64,000 nt of DNA from positions 5,879,001 through 5,943,000 of the forward strand of contig NC_092359.1 of the NCBI RefSeq assembly GCF_030848805.1, given 5' to 3'. A program made the translations under genes and the position numbers. This DNA is from Temnothorax longispinosus (lineage: Eukaryota; Arthropoda; Insecta; Hymenoptera; Formicidae). Below the pieces are notes generated by a model that made no database searches, was not told the DNA's origin, and was given only the letters and a program-made list of their open reading frames with translations. Each line of letters opens with the position of its first letter. Position 1 is the stretch's first letter. This document shows positions 12,997 to 24,298 of the stretch, one piece after another.

Positions 12997-13961
12997 CGAG
13001 AAATGTCTATTGTTGATGATGCTCTCATCATAATTTTGCACCGCCTTTTTGTTGGTGAATTTTTTTATCGACGATTATTGACGATAGTCTATAGGTGTAG
13101 TTTCTTAAAAACAAAATAAAATTTTGTAGGAGAGATTTGGGATTTGAGGAAATATAAATAAAAAGATTGAAGAGAAAGGGATCCAGGCAACTTGGATTTA
13201 GAGATCTGTTAATCCAATTGTGCCAGAATCCAAAGAAGCGAGAAAGAATAAAAAATTGAGCTGTCGTTTTTATTAGTAATATTCGTAAATTCGTTTAGAC
13301 ACCATTTTGCAGGAAAATTCACGAACAAAGTGGTGCAAAAACTCGCTCGCCAGAAAATCGCACAGGATAATGCGATTGTCGCTATTGTGCATCGAACTCA
13401 TATTATATAATTTATATATCTATATATATATGTATATACACATATATATGTATATATGTATACATATATATATGTATATATATGTATATATACATATATA
13501 TGCATGTATTGTATGTGACTTATACACCTGGCAATTATAGATCCCAGTGGATAATCGTATAATACGGTTTTTATTATTTACATTCTTTCTGCACTCTCGT
13601 CAAACACGCACACGCACACTCCCACGCACGCGCGTATATATGAATTGTATATATATGTATATACATAGACACATGTGGTCTACGTGTGTTTTTCTTTTTT
13701 TATATTGTGAGTGTCCGTTATGCATTCATGTATATATACACATATTATACTCCGTAACGCGATAAAACGTTAAAAAAGTCATCATCATCATCATCAGTAC
13801 ATTAATTCTCTCATTTTCTCTCACCGTTAATGCTTAAAAAACCTTAATTCGCTCTACTTGTTGTATGTTTCGTTTTCGCAGTGTAGGATTGTAGATCATG
13901 ATTAGTTTTTATATTATATAGTTTATATTATTTATATATATTAACATGCCTTTTTTTAGAT

Positions 13962-13992
<31 letters not shown>

Positions 13993-15672
13993 ATGCATGA
14001 TGTGCAAAGAAAGCGCTCGCGTCATATTTAACGGTAAAAAGATGTTCTTATTTAAGAGCGATAAATATTGTAACAATGTACTTATAATAATGTCAAATTG
14101 TATAAATATCCACATAATACGAACCTATACTTGATTCGACAAAATCTTAATACAAATAATTATTAATTTTGTGTGTGGAAAGATAGATTTAAATTCAAAT
14201 AACTTATAACTTGAATAATCTAGAATCTAATTAATTTAATTTTAAAAATGATTAAAATTTGTATGTATAACTTAATATCTACAAGCATTCTAAGATAAAT
14301 TATTCAAAATTTCAAACTTTTGGTATTTCGTAAGGACTCCGAGAAATCTAGAAAAAAAATTCTTAATACTTAATAATTATTAAAAGACTTATGTAAACAT
14401 TACAAATAGCTACTTATGCCATAAATAATTTCATTCCACATAATATAAGTACATATTACAATAGAAGAAATTTTTAAACATATAATGCGATATGAAAAGT
14501 ATGATACAATACTTATAAGAAAAGACCATGACAATGTGTATGAATGCTTTCTTGACACACTGTATACGTGTATAGGGGCAACATGCCTCTCGCGAGGGAA
14601 GACTCCTTCTAAGTACTTCGTCCTGGATAAATCTCGCAGGAATTCCTGTCTTTTGATTTACTCCCCTACTTCATTGTTTCAAATCTTACCTTCGTAAGTT
14701 AACGCAATTAATTAATTACTTCATTCATTTACTAATACGAGCTAATCGCTAAGTGGCAAGAGTTGCTAAATGTACTTCGCGATCAGTATAAATATTTATA
14801 CGAAGTGCTCCGAAAGTTTCGCGCGACGTTGAAAATTAATTTCTCCTATAAAACGTGTATCTTGTTTGTAAAATGAAATTTATCTCATTTGGCTTCAGAA
14901 TTACACAAATGAATCTGTAGGATCCAGGAGGATTCGTGTAAATATTATTGTTCGAATATTTAAACAAATATCATATCATATTTTTCAACAAATCCGTTTT
15001 CAAACGTGCGTTTGAAAAGATCAGGATGAAAGAATTTGGGAAACAGAGAATTCGAACGTTTATAAATTCAAAAGAAGTTGAGTATTCTTAATAATTCTAA
15101 CAAGGATTACGAGATTGATGATTAAGTAGTATTAAGATTTATACATTGAGAAAAAGATTGTCGTCGCGAAGACAAAGTACTAGCATCGAGTGCTCTCGAC
15201 ACACGTACATCCCGATTTTCCTCTTTGGCACATGCTTTTGGAACACCTGTATAAAGTTTCTCTTCTGCTATATCGATAAGTGACTATGTCCTGTTTCTTT
15301 TAAAAGTAGTCTTGGGTTATTGGTTATTGTAATACGGTCATGCAGATACATAGAGGTAATCATGATGCGAGGTTGCTTACGCTAGATCTCTCCCTTATGG
15401 TGATCGTCAGTTGCTCGCTGCAGATCGATCGATCGATAGGTCGTGAAAAAGTCGCGTTATTATGATGGAAGAATCACAATTACATCACAATCCGATACAT
15501 AACGAATTGCACAAATAGGATTAATATATCGCAAAAATCTCTTATAAAATAAAGCCTTCTTCAACATCAATAACATTTCATACCGTCGGAAACATTCGCA
15601 AGTGTCGTATAGATAATATAAATTGCTTAATAATAAATACTTAATAGTAAATAATAGATAGTATAAACATTA
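12997..15672. other. No gene seen; AT-rich with TA-rich simple repeats
   Basis: Contains a degenerate TA/TATG repeat (about 13,413-13,510), shorter TA runs (13,630-13,670 and 13,960-13,995) and a CATCAT run near 13,780. Frames of 60-77 codons here translate into tyrosine/isoleucine runs from the TA repeats and are not genes. Confidence 0.4.
13413..13510. repeat. TA/TATG degenerate simple repeat
   Basis: About 95 bases of tatata interspersed with tatg and acat, forming an imperfect simple repeat. Confidence 0.85.
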
Positions 15673-15913
15673 TTAATACATTCACCGCCAAGCGTATTTT
15701 ATGTAACTTTTCGTTTACGCCAATTGCATTATTTTATACTAAAAAGAACAATAAAATATTTAATTTATAGCAATAAATTTACAGTATTGAATTGCACAAA
15801 AATATAATACGTGACGTATTTATTTGACTATCGTCCCATCGACAGTCATCGACCGACAAGGCGTAAACGAAAAGCTCAATCACCGGTGGCCGTCATGACG
15901 GTGAATGTATTAA
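15673..15913. mobile_element. TTAA-flanked MITE, 241 bp
   Basis: The left end is TTAATACATTCACCG. The right end is its exact inverted copy, CGGTGAATGTATTAA, so the element is flanked by TTAA on both sides. A second inverted pair lies inside: tcgtttacgcc and ggcgtaaacga. There is no coding capacity. The TTAA boundary suggests piggyBac-type mobilisation, but the ends differ from the element at 12,770. Confidence 0.7.
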
Positions 15914-18900
15914 GAGTAGCATATATAACGATATTTCGAAGATCTGAAGAAATGTAGCAAGAGTTCAAGGATCCGCGCGCGAATTCATGCATTCTATTTC
16001 AGAAAAATGCAAAAAATTTGAGGCAATTATAAATAAGTGACTAATAATCTCGGCGATTATTGAATACAAAATATAAAATACTTAATGATTATGCGAATTT
16101 CTGTTCAAATAATTCCAGGACATTGTACTGTTTGTGCAAAAAAGGATTATAGGGGAATACTACGTATAAATAAACAACAAAGGCCATGTTCTTAGTTTAA
16201 GGTGTGTATATGCATGTGTGCATGTGTGTCTATGTGTGTGTGTATGTTCGTGTGTGTGTATAGTATCTGCATGTACCAGAAACAACAGTTCCAACTTATA
16301 ACAATTCTTTTATTCCTTTTACCATGCATTATTATTTTATTGTAAATATTAATATTAGTATTATTTGTGGTTGTTTTATCATTATTATTCATTATTATTT
16401 AAAGTGGTACTACGAGACCAGAAACCTGTAAAGGGTTTTGTTTTTATCGTGACATAGTTTTCCGGGAGTAGAAACTTTCAATTGCAAAAGCATACGTTCT
16501 TTTACAACGGAAAAAAATTGTACGATTATTCCGATCAGATCTAAACTCTTCTATTCTGTTTGTATTTTTCTCCCTCCCTTTCGTTCTTCCCCCCTTCTCA
16601 CATTATTCTGATTATCTTAAATTCACGTGACCCTTGAAAATCAAAGTATTGAGATTCGATGACTCGAGGATCCGAGAAGTTAACGATGCGATGGTCTAAA
16701 GAAATAACAGCGGTCGAACGATCTAGGAATGTCAGATCTAAGAAACCCAAGATCTTACAGCGATTTAAGATCCGTGAAATCTTAAATTGGAAAAAAGATC
16801 TACGTTTAAAAAGCGACCCTCCGAGCAGGACTTTAAATCCAAGAGGACCCGCATTCCTAGATTCCGACAATTTTGCGATCCAAGCGCATCACGCTCGAAG
16901 GTAAGATGATCGCGAACGAAGTACGAGATGAGATAAGACACATGGAAAATCTTAACGCCAACGGAATGACGAGTTTAGCTCTTAAACCTCTGTACGTGGG
17001 TGTCTTTTGTTGTTATTTTATTTTTTAGTCAAGCTCAAAACTCGCTTTCGAGTGCAGAGTGTTCGACGAGTTGGCCGTAACCGTGACGACCTGTATTACG
17101 TATAAAGTGGTTTCCCCACGACAGTTCGCTGTGTGTTATTATATATAATATATGTATATATCTATATATGTATATATTTATATACGCTATCGAATAACTC
17201 CCGCGCGTCGTGTGCCATCATTTCTCTTTCTCTCTCTTTCTCTCTCTTTCTCTCACAGTTGTTCGAGTATACTTACAATAGAAATATATTAAAATTGCAA
17301 AGTTTCACATAGATCATATCTCCAACACGTATATTCATGTAATACATTCGCTAACGTAAATTCCGAATGATTCAGATTATGCTGTTACACGTAATCTATA
17401 CGCGCGCGTATGTAAGCATATGTATTTTTGAAGCATCGTTCGAAACTTTCAACTTCTGTCCCTCTCATGAAAACTCGATATCTACATAATTGCTTCTTAA
17501 ACAAAATATAAAAATAAAGCCTAATAATGTTTATAGTAAGAATATAAAAAGATAAATTCCACGAAGTCTTGTTATAAATTTGAAGAAAAATGAAATACAT
17601 AAAAATTCTACCGTTGAAATTTAATATTTGCAATATCTTTCTTAAATAATTATTGTTTACGGTAAGAAGAAATTATGTATGTAATTACGCATTGATTTTA
17701 TATCCTAAGGGAAGAGTAGAGAGCTTTGAGCGATGCTATACTCCGCTTCGAATGAATGATTTTCATTCGCGGATCCAGTCCGAGAATCGTAGCTGCGGTG
17801 AGCTAAAATAAGTAAAATAGGTACTAGATTCCACTACTATTCTATAAAGAATTTAGAATTAAGAGAGAAAGAATTAATAACTGAGCATGCCAAAAATATT
17901 TAAAATGTTTCAAACATTTCATTAATTTAGAAAATGCAAGGAACTGAGAATTAAGAAGTTGAAAGAAATTAAAAAAAAAACTAAAACCAATTGATTAATC
18001 CACATTATCCGAAAAAAATCAGTCAAGTTATTTAGATCACGTGAAAAAATTAATTCCGAGGAATCTAGTACCCAAGTGATCGAAGATCAAAGAATCCGAG
18101 GATCCAAGGATCTTAGGCTACGAGAACATGTTTCACAAATCTACAAAAAGAATTTACGTCGGCGAGAAACAAACAACTTCATCTCCCACCTCCATTGTTA
18201 TCGCGTCGCTTTGTCATCAGCTTTGACGTCGATCTTCGCGCGGTTTATGAGTCGTCCGCGATGTTCGATGATTTAAAGGCAGCCACGCGATACACTTAGA
18301 TAAATACTGATGTATTTAATATCGATCTGAGCCAAGATCTGAGCATTCTATGGCGGTCTAATACACGTGCTTGCCACGTGTTATCCATTCGCCATTCGAT
18401 TATCATCGATCATTTCCGACATCGATTAACCATGCACCTTCGCGAGATTTTCATCCTCGATCGCGGCTATTAAAAATATAAATTAATCCCTTATTGCAGA
18501 ACACTTGTATATTTTTTATGAGAGAGCAACGGTATGACAAATTTATTTGCTGTGTTGCTAATTATATATTTGTAAATTATAATTTTTTCAATTTTCGATA
18601 TCTGTTAATAAATTCCAAAATGTTTCGTCAATACTCACCCAAGAAAATTTAAACTAAGAAAAATCTTAATCTGCAATAAGAGCTTAAAGATTTTATTCAA
18701 CAGTTGAAGTTTAAAAAGCTATTTATCTTGGGATTTTATATATCTGTGAATCTACACAAATTATCCTAGAAAATACTAAAGTGATATAAATTAAAAATAT
18801 TATTAAATTAAATAAATTTTAATCTAATATTGATAAAACTTACGAAAACTGCACTTGAAACTTGCAATAAAGGATTAGGTTCTTTATAATGAACGAACGC

Positions 18901-20738
18901 ACTACGAACAAAAAGAAAGAATTATCTCATCGAATTTAGCCGAGTCTTGTCGAGTCGAATTGTTACGCTTTGTATCTATTCATGCTTCTTTTAGTTTATT
19001 CTCCTTTCTCTCCTTCTTTCTTCGTCTATCTCTCATTATTTCTCTTTTACTTTGTCTCTTTAGATACGGCAGTGTTGTGGACGGTTACGGAATCGACGTC
19101 CGTAATCCCAAAAATGTTTCCTACAAGTATACACGCTAGTTTTAATAAATACATATTTCAACAACCGTCTTTAGAACTAGGTTTTTAATAAACTTGTATA
19201 TTATATCATATTACACATGATTCCGTTACGTTGCGATCCCTTTCTTCCCTTGCTTTATTTTTTCTATTCTTTTTTTTTCTTATTAAGAAAACATATTCGG
19301 AAGAAATGTCGCTTCTCGTCGATCTACCCTCTATCTTTCGAATTTCGAATTAGGTTCCTCCCTGCGACGCGGATGTAATTCGCACGCGTCACTCGTTTTT
19401 CGCTTTTCCGTGGATCTCATCTTTGATCCGAGGATTTTATGAATTTCGAAAAAGCTGTCGATTTTATTTATAAGATTGATATAAAAAGTCATTATAATGA
19501 CAAATAATTTGGCACAATGTTTCGTAAAAACTTGAGAACATTTATCTAAATTTCCTCAATTCGAAGATTAATAACCACAAAATCACAAAATACAAAAGTA
19601 AAGCTAAACAACAGTGGCACTTAATTCTCGATAGTCTCCTAAGACTTCTCTTTATATTCAGATTCCATCAAGATTACGTGATAGCTCTAGAAATGATTTA
19701 ACACACGGCTCTAAAGAATCGCAAATGTGCCAGGATTAGTGAAAAAAGAAAAAAGAATTTTTATCGAGTCTCAGGCTCTAAAAACTTAGATCTTAGGACC
19801 TAAGAAATTTAGAATTTACAATGTTTAAGGTCTAAAGTACTTAGGATCTAAGATGTTTAGATCTGAAGTCTGTTCGATTTAAGATACTTGGAATCTAAGG
19901 CACCTAGAATTATAGTGTTTTAGAGTCTAATTGAAAGATAGCTTACATTTAATATTTAAGGTGCCATAACTTAAGGAGGCCAAGATCCAAAAATCCGTAT
20001 AAACTACAATCCAAGAAAATTATATTTCCTATAATTAAAAAATCGTAGGAATTTAGAACAAAATTTGAAAATTTTTTCAGAGAAGCTTAGAATCAAACAT
20101 TAAAAAAATATATCTTGAATTGAAAATAAAGATATTCTGGATAGTTCTAGAATTGAAAATTTTTTAGAGACTTTTTAGAAACTTGTAAAATTAATATTAT
20201 AAATTTTAAGTGCACACAGAATTTTACACAGAATCCTAAGATTTTACAGGATTATAACATCGGAAATCTCCTTAAAAATCCTGAGGGATCCTATGAGGAG
20301 AAAATTCCGAAATCTTGTAAATCTTTGAAAAAATTGTAGGAATATCCTGAGAAATCCTAGAAGACTCGGTTTAAAAAATCCTAAGTTCATTAAATCTTAA
20401 GCGATTTATTATGCAGAACTTTCATTTATTTGGCACAAGACAACGCTGCTATATCTCTTAATCTTAGAAAATTCCTAGAAAATGTTAAAAAACCCCAAAC
20501 TCATTGGGAATCCTTGAAGGATCACAAAGATCCTAGGAAAATTCTAGGAAATGCTATAGACTCTCAGAAAAAATCACAGAAAGTTCGAGTTTAATCAATT
20601 TTCAAAAAATCCTCGGATTTAATGGAAATACCACGTGATATCCCCGTTCTTATTTCCACTGACAACGTGTCCTAATTTAATAATAATCAGGAATAGGTAT
20701 AATCTATCTATCTATCTATCTAGTAAACCAGCATCATA
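15914..20738. other. No gene seen; AT-rich, downstream of Drep-2
   Basis: No supported gene. It holds simple repeats (CT run 17,219-17,256, GT-rich run near 16,201-16,262) and a long tract of degenerate ctaag/tctaag repeat (about 19,770-20,590). The part nearest 20,738 is expected to hold the 3' untranslated region of Drep-2. Confidence 0.4.
19770..20590. repeat. Degenerate short-period repeat (CTTAGGATCTAAG-like)
   Basis: Words such as cttagatcttaggacctaag, acttaggatctaag and ttggaatctaagg recur every 15-25 bases, followed by aaatcctaagaaatcc-type words. Copies are strongly diverged, as in an old tandem array. Similar wording appears in other noncoding parts of the window. Confidence 0.5.
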
Positions 20739-23700
20739 TTAAAGTCTATCCTCCTCCTCTTCTTCGTTATCCTCGTTATTCTCTTCGGACTCCTCTTTGT
20801 AGCCGGGATGCTCTGAGATCGCATAATAATTTCCATTGTAGATCACCCCGAGCTCCCGCAGGACATCGCCCCGTATGATCGCCTTGATCGTCCAATTGTA
20901 GATCTCCTCGCTCTCACTCTCGCGATCCAGCCGCTCGACGTCGAGGATTTTGGAGCTAAGTCGCTCCAGTATGATGCCAATGTCCTTGATGCTAAGGTGG
21001 TGCTTCTGGTCGACCGTCAGCTGATCGATCAGTAACAAAAATTTCTCCGAGGTCACGATTTCGTCCTCCATTATTGTGTTCTCCGTTTCGGACTCAGAAC
21101 TGTCATGCTCTTGATGATGGTGGTGATGATTATGATGTAAGTGGAAGCCAACAGCACCGGCTAGACGCGAGCTTGACTCCTCGTCAGCGGTATCGCGAAA
21201 ACGAACATGACCTTTGCTAAGGCCAGGTCGCTTGGTGCCGTCCGATAGGGAGGACGGCGGCTGTGGCGACGGCGTTTGCGTTTGCTGCTGTTGCTGTGGA
21301 TGTGGATGATGCGGATGTTGATACTGCGCATGCTGCGCGTCCTGAATCGGCGACGTCGCCACCGATTTGTGTACAGCGATTCTGCGGCCCTCTTCGTGCA
21401 GGGCGCAGCAGTGAAAATCGCACTCGCCGATAGCACCGCCGTCGGCGCCATTCACCGGACTGCCGTTTCGCGCGACCGGCTGATGAATGTGGTTGGAGCA
21501 TTCGGGTGTGTGGATGTGGATGGTCGTACTGTCGAACGAATTTGTGCCTTGCTTCACCAGACGGCCCGGCATGTGCGATTGCACCGGTTGTTGCTGCTAG
21601 GATGAAGATAAGCTTACAGCGTGATAGATAAGAATTTAGTTCAGTTTGCGTCAAAATTTCAAAAATAAAACACCTAACTGGTTGAAATCAAAGAATTAGA
21701 CGATTACAACAATGATCTAGTTCACTTTCTTCAAATCTTTAAAGAACTAACATAGAGAACTAATGCCATATTGATCTCTCTAATTACAAGTAACGCAATG
21801 ATTGCGCTAAATTGATTTAGAAAATCATGATTGATAAAAAAAACTGTCCACAGATAAAGCGCTTAGATTAGTACGGCTAACAGATTGGTATGGTAGATCA
21901 TTGTTGAGATCGAAAAATTCAGTGCAACTCAACGCTGACCTATTTTCTTAAAAGCATGAACGGATTAATTTCCTCAGGACTTTAAGAAAATGAATTACAT
22001 CACTGTCACACTGATCTTTTCAATCGTAGATTCTGCGGTAGGTTTAGAAACTTGCGCGATTGAACTAAAATCTAAAGATGAAACGCTTAAAGTAAAACTG
22101 TAAATTGAATATACCATATCGTCATGATTTATCACAGTGATTCGCGGGCTGGTGTACCGCGACGGGGCAATCTCGCCGGGCAAGTGCGTCGTCTTGCCGT
22201 CATAGCCGAGCTTGTCCAAGCTGGTCTGGATCACCAGGGACGGCCGCTGGGCGCCACTCAGGTCAGCTTTCTTAGTCGGCGAATACTTGGAGGTTTGGGC
22301 ATCTTGGCCTGCCTTCGCCTGCTGCTGCTGCACCTGCGACGACGATGACGAGCGCTGGTCCCAGTGTAGTACCACTGTGACTCGGCCTTTATTGTCCATG
22401 ATTTTCCACGATGGCGTCTCATCGTGCAACTCCAGCGCGTGGATCGTCTCGCAGACTATTTTCGGGATCGCCGAAATTGCTGAGAAAGAGAAAGAGAAAA
22501 GGAGTTATCAGTTATCGGTGGACGCGGCTGCGGAGGGATACGGGTGGTGTGTTCGGTGGTGCAAGGCGTGACAATCAGTGCCAGTGATCCATCGCAAGAG
22601 TGCGAGACCCATAGATCTTAAGGAAGCCAAGAGACTTACGGATTCAAAAGTCTAAAGAGGTTTCGGGTGATAAAGAAGATTGTCTTAAAAAATCCAAAAC
22701 ATCTAAAGAGAGCTTAAGAATAGAAGAAAACCTACTTGGTTGATCGTTTAAAGGCTTGTGTGTGTGTAAGGATTCAGTTTGATCCACATGTAATTCAGTT
22801 TGATCAGTTTCAATTATATCAGTTGCCTCGAGATTAGTTTCCTCAACCAAGTTGTCGATTTCCATCAACCAAAGTTGATCGTTGTAATATCTCCTTTACA
22901 TAGCAGCGCGTATGACTCTAAAGAAGCTATATATTCGAGGGTTCAAAAATCTAGAAAAGTCGAGATATTTGAGAACAGAAGAAAAGCTACTTGGTTGATC
23001 GTTAAAGGTCTCTATAAGAAGATTCAATTTTTACTTGTGAAATGCTTCGATGAATCTAATTTATCGCATGATATACGTGTAAAAGTTATCCCAACTATTT
23101 TCATCTTTTAAATACTTAAAAAATTCTCGTTTTCTTTAGATGTCTTTTAAAATTTTCTGTCGCTCGTGTTGCTTCAATCTTAGTTTCCTCAACCAAGTTG
23201 CCGATTTCTCCTAAAGTCGATCTGTGTAATGTCCCTTTTACCTACCAGCGCGTATGATGTCGACGCCAGTAGGACACCAGCGTTCACCATGCCGCAACAG
23301 GAGCAGGATCGTGTTGTTTCCTAGTGTCTTGAAGTATTCGCCGTCCTCGACTTGCGTGCCGTCCGACTCCAAAACTAGCGAGACATTCTCGTTTTGTGGC
23401 ACGCCCAGCTTTTCCTTACCTGAAAGCAAGGGTTGGCCAAAGGGTTGGGGTGTCAGATGGCGTTCCAGAGGGTTGTGATAACGCTTTAACATCAGCGTCA
23501 GTGTGCGTGTGGGCGTGTGCGTGCGCGCGTGTGCATGTGTGTTACATGTATCCCGTGTAAATGGGTGTGCCACGTGTCGTATGTACTGTGTAATCGTGTG
23601 AATGGCGCGGTTGCGAATAATGGTGGTGCGTCCTCGAACGAATGAACGAACGAACGAACGAACGGCGCTTTGTTTCTGAGAAATGTTGCGAGAAATGTGT

Positions 23701-24298
23701 GTTGCGAGAGCGACACTTTCAAAGGAACTTTACAGATAATGCAATTCCGCGCCGCGATACGCTGCGCGGAAATATTTCCGACCGGAAATATTTCTTCGCC
23801 GGTCGGCCGGACAGGTGGAAAGAGAGTGCTCCGGAAGGACAATGCGTGACGCTTGCTTGCAAAGAGTTATCCTTAGCGTAACACGCATGGTTTTTTTTTA
23901 CAAACAATCTAACATCTTCCTCAAAGTCTTTCTGAAAATTTTTTTATTTTTTTTCCTTTCAAAAATATGTTTTGTAAGAAAAGAACGATATCTTGTGACC
24001 AGTAATCCAATATCTTAAATATCGTCAAAAATATATACATCACGTTCAATGCACTACTGCTAAGAGTGCAGATTGTTTTAATGATATAGGAAGAAACTTT
24101 AAGATGCATTATAAACACAATTGGGCTTTTAATTGCTTTTGCTTTAATTTATTAAGTATAAAAACTAAACTTACAGACTCTTAAATTTAGATATTCCTCA
24201 CCTCGGACAATCAACTCTTCGAAATTGCTAACGACCAGTCCTTTTCTTACGTTACGCCAGCTGTCCCATATCTTAAAAGGTCTCTTGGTCCGTAACTC
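20739..24298 (-). CDS. Drep2: DNA fragmentation factor-related protein 2 (Drep-2), CIDE-N family; N-terminus missing
   Basis: Four minus-strand exons join in frame: 24298-24202, 23419-23246, 22479-22115, 21596-20739 (497 codons plus stop). The first two encode a CIDE-N (CAD) domain beginning RPFKIWDSWRNVRKGLVV and running through KLGVPQNENVSLVLESDG and LLLLRHGERW. The third continues with the conserved stretch IPKIVCETIHALELHDETPS. The last exon is poor in ordered sequence (Q, H, S runs), then gives a helical segment near FLLLIDQLTVDQKHHLSIKD and an acidic tail. CIDE-N domains self-assemble. Family members include caspase-activated DNase and its inhibitor, and fly Drep-2 is reported at synapses. 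The start codon is not in these exons. A further in-frame exon seems to end at 25741 with a perfect GTAAGT donor, but it has no ATG. A short ATG exon at 24503-24483 is also possible. The family call is firm and the 5' end is open. Confidence 0.85.
22640..23250. repeat. Diverged tandem duplication inside the Drep-2 intron, touching the exon edge
   Basis: Two roughly 300-base blocks (about 22,640-22,915 and 22,916-23,250) share the blocks ctacttggttgatcgt, tagtttcctcaaccaagttg and cagcgcgtatga in the same order. The last block, in the right-hand copy, is the 3' edge of a Drep-2 coding exon. The left copy therefore contains a decayed duplicate of that exon edge. Confidence 0.65.

Noticed and set aside
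13307..13540. 77-codon frame rich in tyrosine and isoleucine
   Set aside because: Produced by the TA/TATG simple repeat.
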